Shown: positions 1 to 10,164 of the stretch, one piece after another
How the letters are laid out: every line of letters begins with the position of its first letter
How positions within the stretch are numbered: the first letter of the stretch is position 1
NCBI GenBank assembly: GCA_963555705.1
Contig: OY743177.1
Location: 53,210,596-53,274,595, forward strand
Reading direction: 5' to 3'
Source: Ligustrum vulgare
Lineage: Eukaryota; Streptophyta; Magnoliopsida; Lamiales; Oleaceae
DNA length: 64,000 nucleotides
Notes under the pieces: generated by a model
Database searches by the model: none
Seen by the model: the letters and a program-made list of their open reading frames with translations, nothing else
What the model was told of the DNA's origin: nothing
Made by a program: the position numbers and the translations under genes

Positions 1-428
1 AATTTAAATAAATAAATATAAAACCTCTCTTACCGTTTTTTTTTATAAAAAAACCCCTCTTGTCTTACTGTCTTAAGTTTATTTATTTAGTCGACAATCT
101 TCGATGGCTAAAATATTTAAAATCTTGAATACTAATAAGTATAAATATAAGTATAAATATAAGTATAATATTAATAAGTAATAAGTTATGTATTAAATAA
201 ATTATTAATAACTTAATAAGTAGTTTTCAACGTAAAAAAACGACGTTTAAATTTTTTTTTTTTTACACGAGCCGGCGAGCCGCTCAGCTCGTTGAGCTCG
301 TTGGAACGAGCTCGTGGCTTGTGCCAACGAGCCGCTCGTTGAACCACAAGCCGAACCGAGCCTCGGCTCGTGTTTTTGCGAGCCGAGCCAACGAGCCGAC
401 GACCGGCTCGATCCGTTTGCCACCTCTA
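1..428. mobile_element. Right end of a hAT-type element, cut by window start
   Basis: The stretch 265-428 is unusually GC-rich for this window and is built from gagccg/cggctcg words in both orientations. It ends at 412-428 in ccgtttgccacctcta, which reads on the minus strand as tagaggtggcaaacgg, the usual form of plant hAT terminal inverted repeats of the TAGRGGTGG type. No matching left end is visible, so the element probably begins before base 1. Bases 1-264 are AT-rich with short tandem words (ataagtata) and show no gene. The class assignment rests on the terminus alone. Confidence 0.5.
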
Positions 429-543
429 GATAAATCTGGACGGAAAAAGAGAGATAGATGTGCTATTGGAGGTGAGTAGGCCTATGACTTGGCCTACCTT
501 ATCCTTGATTCCCTTTTAGGGTTTACTTGTTTGCAAGTGGAGT

Positions 544-1834
544 TAGAGGTGAACGCGATTCGATTTGGGCGATTTTGACATATTTTTTAATTAAATATTT
601 TTTAAGTGATTTGACATTTTTTCAAACCAAATCAAATCATATCATTTTCGAGATTTAGTTCAGTTTTAATTCGCGATTTTTACTTATCGAATAATATAAT
701 ATATTTTAGACGTTAAATTAATTTGTATATTTTAATATAAATGTAAAATAAGTTAATATATAAGCTAATAGGAGAATTAATAATATTAGATGTTAAATTC
801 ATTCGTATTTGTTTCCAATTCAAAATAAAAATATGAAATTGAAAAAAAAAAAAAAAAAATTGTAATTGCATTGTATTTGTTCCCTAACTTCTTTACAAAC
901 AAATATGACAGGTCATCGTCATCAAAATTCTTATAGAAATCACTAGTCTTAGACATACTATTGCTACTCACTCTTTTTTGTTTTTTTGTCTGAAACCATA
1001 TGCAGATACTTCTTGCATAAATATGTTATATGATTCCATAAAGTATTAGTCTTGCAATTTTTAGTATGACGCTTATACAATTTTTCACAATAATTACATT
1101 TTGCTTTGACTCTCTTCTTGCTGGTCTTACGTTTGTTGTCCATAATCCGAAATTCAGTAAAAAATAAATTCTATAAAATAAAATAATTGAATAATATTGC
1201 TTGCAAAGAAATTTAGACTTGTAATATTCAAATTCTTACCCTAATTCAAACCTTTTGATACCTATAGGAAAATCTTCCCTGACTCTCCAAAATAAAATAA
1301 AATACATGAAGTAATTGGAAGTACACGTATCGCTTATGTCTATTGTTCTAAGAATTTAATTGACATTAGGGGAGATGAACTTGGAAGTTGGAAGGAGGCA
1401 AGGAGAAAGAATGAAAACATAAAATAACTAATTGAATTAGGAAGTGAGAATGTTTTGGTTTTGAATCTTAATAAAATGAGCTTTTAGGGTTGGAGTATGT
1501 TGTTAAATGGTGGTATGAGTTATAGGTTAATAGAATTTTGTGGTGGGGAATTAGACGAAAACATTTTTTTTTTTGAAACTAGGCGAGAACTTTTATTCAT
1601 TAAATAGATTTGAATTTTTTGTGAAAAAACTCTAAATTTAAATAAATAAAAATTAATTCTTTAATTAAAAAATTAGCGGTTTGGTTTAAATGGTTTTTAA
1701 AAATTGAAATCCAAACCAAACCATTTTAAAACGGTTTTGTTCAATTTAGTTTGAAAATATTGGCGAGTCCATGTGGAACCGAACCAACGGTTTCGATTCG
1801 TGTGCGGTTTGACGATTTTTTTTGTGTAACCCTA
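544..1834 (-). mobile_element. hAT element, 1.29 kb, with 8-bp target duplication
   Basis: The left end is tagaggtgaac (544) and the right end, read in reverse, is tagggttacac (1834). The flanks are agtggagt (536-543) and aatggagt (1835-1842), an 8-bp duplication with one mismatch, as expected for hAT elements. Copy B of the surrounding segment (34905-34960) has aatggagtt with no insert, which serves as the empty site. Subterminal sequence on both sides is rich in ggtttg/gattcg words. A short related stretch (ctaaatggagtt) is repeated at 1859-1868, so the right flank may have been rearranged slightly. Confidence 0.75.
966..1142 (-). pseudogene. hAT transposase N-terminus: BED-type zinc finger relic
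   Basis: Reading the minus strand from the ATG at 1142 gives a lysine/arginine-rich start followed by CNYCEKLYK, then TLWNHITYLCKK. This is the layout of a BED zinc finger: a CxxC pair, then an L..H....C half inside a hAT-type N-terminus. BED fingers in hAT transposases bind the element's own ends. The frame stops at a TAG near 966, just after an A-rich tract. Another frame then stays open to about 786 with a DDDD acidic run, which suggests a slippage frameshift. The dimerization and catalytic regions are absent from this 1.3-kb element, so it cannot be autonomous. Confidence 0.6.
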
Positions 1835-2397
1835 AATGGAGTTTTTTTTTTAAAAAATGCTAAATGGAGTTAATAATTCATTTTTTTCAAATCACCTTTT
1901 TAATCATATAATTTATCTCGAAAATAATAATTTTTTTATTTATAAACAAAGAAATTCTACCAAACATAGGCTTAATGCTAAATTTAGCAATCGTAGAAAT
2001 TTAATATATTAAATATGTTAACTATAATATATTAAATAAGTTAACTAAGTGGATGTAACCTGATGAAGTGCCTAATTTACTCTTAATGCATTCCTTACTT
2101 TAGGAATAGATTTAATACGAGGGAGGGCCTGTACTAAATACGTTACTTTCCTTAACCGATTTATTATATATATATTTATACATGTGTGAATTTCGTTTTT
2201 CAGTTCCTCATGTCAGTTTTATGTATTAAAACTTACAATATTAAAGATTATTATTTTTTAAATCCTTCAATGGAAGATCATATATATATATATATATATA
2301 TATTAAACTTCAATTAGCAGATGATTTTATTTTTTCTGGAAATTGACGAAAATGTTCCCTAACCATGTGGTTCTGGGAGCAATCCATATGTAAGAGG

Positions 2398-2924
2398 CAG
2401 GGGCGGATCCCAAATTTTTGTTTAGTGTAGGCGGAGGTGGACCTTTCGAGTCCGTCCCCGATTTTTTTTTTTTTTTTTGAAAGATTAGGGCCAAAGCCTC
2501 GGGGGCAGTGTAATCACAAATTTGAATATTAAATTTCACATTTCACGTTTGTAACTTTGGGTGAGAATTAGGTGTTGTAAATTAAAATTTTAGTTAAATT
2601 AAAATTGGGCCAATTATTTGGTCCATTTCAATTGTTCTTTTAGATTAAGCCCTTCTTTGATTTCCATTAAATTTTTATCTTTTTTTACACTATTCAATTT
2701 CAATCATTCATTAAAAGTCAAGCCTACAATATTTGACTTTTCAACTAAATTTCAATCATCCACTCTTTTAAAAATCACTATTCGTTTAAAAAAATTCTTT
2801 TTAAACAATATCAAACATACACTAAATGAGTTTCAAAGTTTAAAGGGCTGACAGAAAAAATCAGTGCCGACAAAATTTGTCCATTTTCCAAATTAAAAAA
2901 AAAAATTAAATGGGTTTAACCAGA
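2398..2924. mobile_element. Insertion in copy A with hAT-like CAGGGGCGG left end
   Basis: Copy B runs from ccatatgtaagaggc straight into aagaggtcatttt. Copy A has about 525 bp between the two. The insert begins caggggcggatccc (2398), the same terminus as the hAT elements at 29464, 31066 and 33414, and the 8-mer gtaagagg occurs on both sides. No matching right terminus is visible, and the following gaagttgg also precedes the second tandem copy at 3541, so the right boundary is uncertain. Inside are a T-run at 2461-2478 and AT-rich sequence without a gene. Confidence 0.45.
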
Positions 2925-3630
2925 AGTTGGTAAGAGGTCATTTTCTCAATTCTACCTTTTCAGGTGACATTAAAATGAGGTCGTTTTGCGGTCAAGTTAG
3001 GGTAGAGTTAGGCTGCGTTTGATTCGCTAAGTTTTTCATGAAAAATATATTTTTTAGGTGATATTTTAATTTTTGCACTGTTTGATTATCTAAATTTTTC
3101 ATGAAATTCGTTTTTCAACTTGTCTCGAAATTCGGTATTTTTCTTGATTTGGAGGAATTCATTTTTCTAGAGCGGAGGATGTTTTATTTTCCATGAAAAG
3201 TTTTTTACCATTTTCGTCATGTTTTATCTTTTTTGTTGTTATTAATTAATTAATTTTTTTTCAAAAATTAATATTATTATTATTAAGTACAAATGTATAA
3301 AAAAATTTTTTTTTTATTAAAATAGTTTAATTTTGCTTTATTTTTCATGAAAAATAATGTCAATCAAACAACAAAAGTTAGAAATTTTTTCACATTTTCC
3401 AAATAACAAATTAAACCAATCAAATATATTAAATTTTCAATTTCTAAAAATTCAATTTCCTAAAATTTAATTTTCTGAAATTCATTTTCTTTTCACCTAA
3501 ATTTTATCATCGTTATCAAACGTAGCGTTATTGCCATTAAGAAGTTGGTAAGAGGTCATTTTCTCAATTCTCCCTTTTCAGGTGACATTTAAAATGAGGT
3601 CGTTCGCGGTCAAGTTAGGGTAGACTTATT
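2925..3630. repeat. 85-bp direct repeats flanking the Tourist-like MITE
   Basis: The block starting gaagttggtaagaggtcat at 2925 and ending gtcaagttagggtag near 3005 recurs at 3541-3628. Copy B has this block once (49795-49880). Copy A therefore carries a local duplication, with the MITE at 3011-3527 lying between the two copies. Confidence 0.75.
3011..3527. mobile_element. Tourist-like (PIF/Harbinger) MITE
   Basis: The left end ggctgcgtttgatt and the reverse complement of the right end, cgctacgtttgata, form imperfect inverted repeats. TTA flanks both sides (3008-3010 and 3528-3530), the 3-bp duplication typical of PIF/Harbinger MITEs. The 517-bp interior is AT-rich with partly complementary halves and no coding capacity. 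Copy B lacks it. Confidence 0.7.
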
Positions 3631-4066
3631 GTCCTTTAGCAGATGATATTTATTCAAGTGTACGAATGGTCAGATGGGTCTAAATTAATATTGAGAGGAA
3701 TTAGTGTTCAATTGCCGGATTATCCAGTCCCCTTTTTACAATAGCCTAGCAATAATTCCTGTAAGTATTAAATTTATCTAAATTTAAAAAAGAAAATCAC
3801 AATACCCATTTTGAACGTTGCTATATTAGCATTCGTTTACTAAATAAAATAAATTGATTTATAAACTAATTTATAATTTACACAATTTTTCAAATTACTT
3901 TTTAATTACAGATTTCTTCTCTACAATTTTAAACCACTACTTTTATCTCAAAAATATAAATAAATCATATTATAAACCAAATAGTGTTACCATCTCTCAT
4001 ATTTGTCACTTATTTGGTAAATCATTTATAAACGATTATTTATAAATAGCGATGTGTCAACATTTC

Positions 4067-4193
4067 ACAATGTGTTCGGGTAACTTTGTTTATAATAAAC
4101 ACAATTTTCAATACCAATTTTTAACCACACATCTTAACTAGAAGACACAAATAACACTAATCATTATTATTTATAACAGTTGCCGAACAAGGC
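4067..4193. mobile_element. Small MITE present only in copy A
   Basis: Copy B reads acatttcaattgtcc (around 50331-50345). Copy A has about 127 bp between acatttca and attgtcc. The insert has inverted ends, tgtgttcgggtaac on the left and, reversed, ccttgttcggcaac on the right. The target duplication is ambiguous (two or three bases, ca or caa). It is AT-rich and non-coding. Confidence 0.6.
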
Positions 4194-4315
4194 CAATTGT
4201 CCATTTTTTTAAGTAAAGAATAGTAGACGTGAATCTTTGGCCAACTGAATTGTTGACTTTTCAGAAAAAATTGACCAATGAGGTGTTGTCTGTTGTCGTT
4301 TATAAACAAAATTTG

Positions 4316-4490
4316 CCTCTATTTGATACCCCATTATTTCAAACATCATTTTCTTGAAAACTCATTTTTAACCATACATTTTATCAATAAAATATTATAC
4401 ACAAACTCAAAAAGATTCTCTACACATTTTCCCTAATTTTCTACTACAAACCACATTATTTTGAAATAGTGGATCGCAAACATAGGCTTG
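4316..4490. repeat. MITE-like unit shared by copies A and B
   Basis: The unit begins gcctctatttgatacccc and ends gatcgcaaacataggc, whose reverse complement gcctatgtttgcgatc is an imperfect match to the left end. The same unit is at about 50450-50625, so it predates the duplication. The interior is rich in accacacattt and similar words. Confidence 0.4.
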
Positions 4491-4629
4491 GTATTGATTA
4501 CGTAATACAATTATTAGTTATTATCTAAAAATTTTTTTTTTTTTTTGCTTTTGATGTTGTTGGGTAATTTGTTTATTCTTTATTTTTTTTAAAAAATGTA
4601 AAACATCTTGTGGTATTAATTGGACAAAA

Positions 4630-5005
4630 TCTATCTACATCTACACTATTTTAAAATGTATATGGATGTTGAAGAATCATTCATATTCCAATTTTACCCT
4701 CATTTCTTTTCCTTTATACCAACTAAACCCTGCTCTCAATTAATTACTTTGGGTACGATCATATATATAGTTATATACCCATTTTATCCTTACACCTTTA
4801 TTTAATAACATTAAATAATTCATTACATTTATTGTATAACAATTTACAAAATTATAATATCATTTCATATTATTATATTTTCTCATTTATTTAATATTAA
4901 ATTAATTTATTATCTAATATTTTACAATGTTGTAACATGATTTCATATTAATGTTATTATCTTTTTCATGTATTTAACTTAATCTACATTTACATCTACA
5001 TGTAC

Positions 5006-5066
<61 letters not shown>

Positions 5067-5568
5067 TTTCATATTATTATATTTTTCTCATTTATTTAGT
5101 ATTAAATTAATTTATTATCTAATAATTTACAATGCTATAATATGATTTCATATTATTATTCTCATGTTATTATCTGTTTCATTTATTTAATTTAATCTAC
5201 ATCTATAATAATAATAATAATAATAACAACAACAACAATAAAAGTGTGAACGAGTGAAAAAAATTTGATATTACATTTAAAATTTAATTTATTTTCATTA
5301 AATATAATTAGTTATTATTTTAATCTACAATACATTTAGATATTTTTATCTTTTGTCAATAACACTTTTAAATTTTTATTAAAACCATTAATTAATTCAT
5401 AAGAAAAAAATAATTATATTTTAATTAAGAATATAAATAAATAATTTCAAAACTAAAATTTTTGTTTAAACTTACATTTTTTTTGTTTAAAAAATATGCT
5501 ATCTTTATTAATTTTACCTTGTCATTCATCATTTACAAAAAACGTGCGAAGTACGTGCTTACTACTAG
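4630..5568 (+). mobile_element. Non-autonomous Helitron, 939 bp, with exact empty site
   Basis: The 5' end is tctatctacatctac (4630) and the 3' end is a short hairpin, cgtgcgaagtacgtgc, followed by ttactactag (5568). The flanks are A on the left and T on the right, with no target duplication, as known for Helitrons. Copy B has the undisturbed target agacaaaattttaac at 50751-50765, which pins both boundaries to the base. The interior carries two related AT-rich blocks and trinucleotide runs of taa at 5008-5065 and 5207-5226. There is no Rep/helicase coding. Confidence 0.85.
5008..5065. repeat. (TAA)n microsatellite
   Basis: About nineteen uninterrupted aat/taa triplets inside the Helitron at 4630-5568. 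A shorter second run is at 5207-5226, ending in caa triplets. Confidence 0.95.
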
Positions 5569-5574
5569 TTTTAA

Positions 5575-6751
5575 TAAAATAGCTAATTTTGAGTGTTAAA
5601 GCCTGGTTGGTCCCCAAAAAAACTTTAAAAAGGTTTTTTTGGTTGCTATAACCGTGGGACCCAAATAAAAAAAGCCTGCTACACCATAGAGACTGTCAGT
5701 TTGGTTTGACAATTCTTTTATCTATTGACATTTGTACCTTTTTTTTTATTTTTTTTATTACTTTTGCCACACTCCATGTCAGTTGAATATTTCAAAAAAG
5801 CAGAGGGTATATATGGAATTTTCGCGCTGATGAGTTGGCGCCTTTTTCTTTTTTATCTATCCGGCAGTATTTTTATATTAATGCGGGGCTCATGTTAGAT
5901 AAAAACACACAAAAAAAAAAAAAACTTGTGCACCAAACTAGCTCTTAATGAGTGAATTAACGTCAAGGTCTACGAGAATTCCAAAAAACCTAACTTTGGA
6001 TCTGTTAGGGGTCTGTTAATGGATAGGCCCCTAAATGGTGGGTTAGTTAATGGAGTCTGGATCCAGACCCCCTCCCACCCTCCCGGTCTATGAAGGGTCT
6101 AGATTTAGATTCGGAATGTATGAGTAAATTGTTTCCGCTCCTAAATTTTAAATGGAGGGTACTTTTGTCCTTCTAAACTTTAGAATTAGGGATCACCTTT
6201 TTAGATAAAAGAAGTTATTGTGGTGAATTAATAGTACAATTATGATACACGTACCTATATCTGTATATACACATGTTTCACTATAGCAGATAAGTTTGTT
6301 ATCTTTTCAACTACAGTGAGACATCTGTACGTACAGATAGCTTTACAAGCAGATTTATCATTAAGCATAAGTTGTGCATAAGTGGTGAATAATATGTTTG
6401 ACATCCTCCGTTTGGCAAACGATTTATAAACCAGTTTATAAATCACACAATTTTTTAAATCGCCTTTTACTCACACACATTTCCTTTCTCTACTCTCAAC
6501 CACAATAGTGTTATCAAATGGAGGATAATCCATTTAGAAAAGGGAAAATTACAGATCTGGTCCTAAATCTTTTTTTTTTTTTTTTTTTTTTGTAGACTTT
6601 ACTCAAATCTTAACTTTATAATACCCACAGCCTCAAACCTCTCATTTTGTTGTGGCACGGGGACAAATGGACAGATTACTTGAACTAAAAATTGAGTTGG
6701 ATCGTAATTTGACCAAATTTAAAAGGATAAAATGGTAAGTAATTGAATTTA
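5575..6751. other. Shared spacer of the duplicated segment, MITE-rich
   Basis: No gene is seen. The block matches copy B at 50765-51937. It includes a small foldback unit at about 6408-6527 whose ends are cctccgtttggcaaac and, reversed, cctccatttgataaca. The copy B counterpart at 51600-51722 has longer matching ends (cttagcctccg). A T-run lies at 6570-6592. Confidence 0.6.
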
Positions 6752-6922
6752 TCTCCTATCCTATCCTATTTTATAAAAGAGAGGAAGCCATTTTCACTGT
6801 TCATTCTACTGCTCATTTTACATCATCCTGAAGTCAGCAAAACGACATCGTTCCCCTCCCCCTATGTTGTTTCTCTGCTTCGTAGGTAGAGGAACAAAAA
6901 AACTTTCAATTTCCCTATTAAC

Positions 6923-6959
6923 ATGAAGCTTCTAGTCTTTTCACTCTACTTGATCATCC
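6923..6959 (+). pseudogene. Putative short first exon, hydrophobic N-terminus
   Basis: An ATG at 6923 opens a reading of MKLLVFSLYLII ending at a good donor, gtaagag (6960). Copy B has the same exon (52139 onward), MKLPVSSLYLII, with the same donor. The preceding 130 bp are pyrimidine-rich, like a plant 5' leader. I do not recognise the gene. It may belong to the same captured leader as the Sec14-like exon. No downstream partner exon in frame can be assigned with confidence. Confidence 0.35.
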
Positions 6960-8528
6960 GTAAGAGACATTCAAACATCGTTCCTGCCTGACAATTTTAC
7001 CCATAATCTCTCTCAATTTCTTCCCAAAACACCTGGTTCGAGAGATTTCCTTTGCTAGGTCTTCGAAAGTTGGTCCTTTCAAGCTTGAATGGTTCATCTA
7101 ATGTCTGGTGGTATTTGGAATGTATTTTTTCTTGGACAAACGTTATTTTCCACTTAAATTTTACAAAGGTTCGTTGATGGGGAAAAGTCAGTAGATGCAT
7201 AAATATGAAGACCCATTTGTTCAAACTTTGATTTGCATGCAGGTTTCACGTCAAGTTGGCACACGAAAGTTAGCACAAATACATGCTTTTATTTTTCCGC
7301 CAAGACGATTTTTCTTCCTATTCATTGCTTTTGTTCTATAGCCATCAACAGTTAATACACCCATCTTGTCTTCTTTTGGGCATTCAAGAATATGTTTTTG
7401 GGATAAGATGGGAATCTTGAGTAGAAGCAGGGTGTGCAATGACCGATGGTTTGATTTATCTTGAATATTTTTATTGTTTATGATATTGTTTATCCACAAT
7501 ACTTGGCCAGAAAAATTTGTGACTTTTTGTCAGTTTTGCTTCCTATTTTATGCTATTTTTTTTTTCCATTTTTCTATGTGCATCAAAATATCAACAGGTT
7601 GAAATTTATTTTCTTGTTGTTTATAGAATTAATGTGGCTTTTGTTGATGTTATTAATGATATTCTAGAATTCTACATATTCTGGGTTAATAAGTTTAACA
7701 ATCTAGCAACAAGAACTTTTTGGTGATATACGTTTCTCAGTTTGATAGATACAAGGGATAATTTTTTTCCTTTTTTTTTCAGTAGGTCAGCATAAAGAAC
7801 TTTTTATTTATGTTCAAATGCAGAGTACACATTTAGTTTATAATAAACTATGATTTTGTTGCAATGCCTTTGGCCACAGTCAAGGCCATGTTGCTGCAGT
7901 TCGGATGAACACATACCTGTAGTGGAGTGAGGTCATTTGGGTCCAATGTCACACAGGATGCACACATAAACAAAGCGTATTTTTTATCATTGTCTATTGA
8001 TATTTCCCTTGAAGTAGTATCTTATACAAAAAAAACTAGAAGAAAATAAACTTACATTGCTTTTAGAGGATGAGCTCTACATTCTTAAAAGACATAGCCT
8101 AATAAACATCTTCTCGACACTCAGCAGTAGGTGCTTATTGTGGCATAATTTCTACAAAATTATGTTACACTTAAAAGTGGTCAGGACATCAACTTCATAG
8201 ATAAATATTTTGTGTTCGCACCTTCTCAATAATAGCATTGCATCTTCCTCAAGTTCCATGTATAACAAATAAAATTTTGTTGTACGCAGGGAAAAAAAAT
8301 TGATGATTTTTTTAGTGGTATAAGTTTCCTTTTTTTTTTATTTTTGAAAATCTTAAATTGTAATAATCTTTATAATTTATATTAAAACATTTAAAGGTAA
8401 TGCTTCTTCTTTCTGTTTAGTTTTTTAAGGAGTGCCTAGCTTTAATTTGATATTATCGTAAAGACGGAAATCATGTGCATCCTAACTCTCATGATTCAAC
8501 ATTTTATTTGCAAATTCTTACAATATAG

Positions 8529-8573
8529 CCCAACATGGATGGTATCTTCAACGTGTTTGTGACTGAACTTATG
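8529..8573 (+). pseudogene. Putative small exon conserved between copies
   Basis: Between an acceptor (caatatag, ending 8528) and a donor (gtgagac, 8574) lie about 45 bases reading PNMDGIFNVFVTELM. Copy B (about 54967-55013) reads PNMDDIFNVLVTELM between the same splice signals. Two replacements and intact splice borders suggest a captured internal exon. I do not recognise the protein. Exon-like blocks that follow in both copies contain stops. Confidence 0.35.
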
Positions 8574-9508
8574 GGTGAGACGTATTTGTCAATTTTTTCT
8601 TTGTGCTTGCCCTGATTTCAGGTAATCTGGTCTAAGGTGTTCATTTTCAATCTGTTCATGCTCTAAATTTCTTTATTGCCCCAATTTCAGATTGACTGAT
8701 ATGTGATCGATTCATCTCTGTGCAATTTGAAGGTTTGTTAAGTATTTTCTTCATCTACCTCAATGATGGCACTTCTAGTTTCTGTAAATTCATTTTTATT
8801 CGCTTTTAAACTTTATATTGTGTCCCCTTTGTAGATTTACAATTTAGAGTATTTTTTTTTCGAATTTTCAGGTCCCCTTTGAAAAACAATACAAAATTCA
8901 TTTGAGACTTAATTTTTTGGCATATTTGAAATGTATCTGTCGAACATGGTTTACATCAGTTTTTTGCAAATCTATGGTGCAGATATTAACAAAAGGAAGG
9001 ATGAAAACCTGAAACACATTAAGAGCAACTCTTATTAAGGGTTATTAAACTTTGGTATCCAAAGTGTTGTCGATACCAACTCTTTACATTTCCTATAGGT
9101 CCAATTTCACTTTTTAGGCATGGATTAGATAGAAATTCTAGATTGATGGTTCAAATAAAGATAGAAGTCCAAATAGTGCTTAAAGTTTAGGAAACACGTG
9201 ACTGTTATATAATTGCATTTTTTTTAACATTTTATGAAGATAAAGACAGTGTCATTGTGTCATTATTGCTACTGTAGTTTAGTTTTTCCTTTAAAATTTA
9301 CGGATCTGTGAAAGTTCCATTTTCATATTCTTGCTTTAGTTTTCAATAGAGTATTTTCTTGAACTTTGCTATTATAATCACTCTTGTTTTAGGATTTTGC
9401 ATTTGGCTTCACGAGTCTTTTTGTGAATATTGATGTTTTTCTTTCCTTCGTTGTCTTATTTACAAATACACAATTGATCTTTGTTGTTCACTATAATTAC
9501 ATGATATA

Positions 9509-9733
9509 GGCGTGGAAGGATTTGAGTTATATGACGGAACAAAAGATAAGACAGAAGATTCTCAGAACACTAAGGATTAAAGACAGAGGTCGAAAATTGG
9601 GACTTTAAAGAAAAAGGAAATAAATGCTTCCAATAAGTTCACTCATTCTCTCAAGAAAAGAGGGAACATTAAAATTGATTAAAGGGTTCCTTCAGTCTCC
9701 AATGAGGACATGCATGATGCAGAGAAGAGAGCT
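9509..9733 (+). pseudogene. Sec14-like phosphatidylinositol transfer protein (SFH family), exon fragment
   Basis: From GGC at 9509 the reading begins GVEGFELYDG and later contains RQRSKIGTLKKK, NASNKFTHSLKKRG and RVPSVSNEDMHDAE. This is the characteristic N-terminal region of plant SFH proteins, which pair a Sec14/CRAL-TRIO lipid-exchange domain with a nodulin tail and act at membranes in phosphoinositide-dependent trafficking. Only the region upstream of the lipid-binding domain is here. In-frame stops after QNTKD, after KID and at the end show it is dead. It follows an acceptor-like atatag. The matching part of copy B is missing because a Helitron end begins at 55330. The fragment is most simply a capture by the Helitron-like unit starting at 6752. 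Confidence 0.75.
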
Positions 9734-9764
9734 GTCTATGGAGATTAAATTTGTTCACCCTTAC

Positions 9765-10125
9765 AAAAAGAGGGTTACGCTGACCCTCTCTTTTGTGAGG
9801 GTGAAATTCATGTATCAACATTTGTAAAAATTATATTTTTTCAGTTTATATTATACTATACATCGACAGCTTCAATATAAGTATAATCTTGCTATACAAC
9901 TTTTATTATTTTATAAAAGTTACTTATTTTTACTGCTAAATTACTTATTTATCTGTAAAATAAGTAATTTTTGAAATAACAAAAATTATATATCAAAATT
10001 ATAATCATATCAAAACTCTCGATGAACAAAATAATATAGACAAAAAAAAAAAAATTCACATTTATCAATATTATAAATATATATTTTACCATCACAAAAA
10101 GAGGGTCACCGTAATCCTCCTTAGT
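9765..10125. mobile_element. Foldback MITE with aaagagggttacgctgaccctc-type ends
   Basis: The left part, agggttacgctgaccctctc, and the reverse of the right part, aggattacggtgaccctctt, are inverted copies. Inner segments (atcgacagcttcaatataag against a reversed catcgagagttttgatatgat) continue the fold. A diverged relative lies at 34553-34905. The interior is AT-rich and non-coding, and the target duplication is unclear. Confidence 0.5.
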
Positions 10126-10164
10126 GAGGGTGACAAATTCACACTCCTGTCTATGACTTTGCAT

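Larger units (their letters stand above)
513..9500. repeat. Duplicated segment, copy A
   Basis: Bases 513-540 and 1835-9470 match, in order and in the same orientation, 34905-35050 joined to 49746-55329 (copy B). Shared landmarks include the motif beginning gaggtcattttctcaattct (3548 and 49802), the gcttggtattgatta stretch (4488, 50630), the block around 5575-6250 (50765-51430), and the leader-like block at 6752-7900 (51938-53990). Divergence looks like roughly ten percent by eye. Differences are mostly discrete insertions and deletions listed separately. Copy A keeps 1998-2368, which copy B lacks but copy C (17000 onward) partly retains. Confidence 0.85.
6752..9740 (+). mobile_element. Helitron-like unit carrying host gene leader and exon pieces
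   Basis: The 5' end is tctcctatcctatcc, followed by ttataaaagagaggaagcc and cactgttcattctac. This is the same layout (TC start, then TATAAAAG, then a gttcat word) as the other Helitron 5' ends in this window. The base before TC is A. Copy B has the same start at 51938. Downstream lie leader-like sequence, small exon-like blocks with GT-AG borders, and a Sec14-like exon. I cannot find a convincing 3' hairpin with CTAG after 9740, so the right end given is only the end of the recognised host sequence. Confidence 0.45.

Noticed and set aside
265..428. gagccg-rich stretch as a stand-alone satellite
   Set aside because: It ends in a hAT-type terminus and the words alternate in orientation, as in hAT subterminal regions.
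7251..7499. 82-codon minus-strand frame in copy A
   Set aside because: The same position in copy B (about 52440-52690) contains a stop, so the frame is not conserved.
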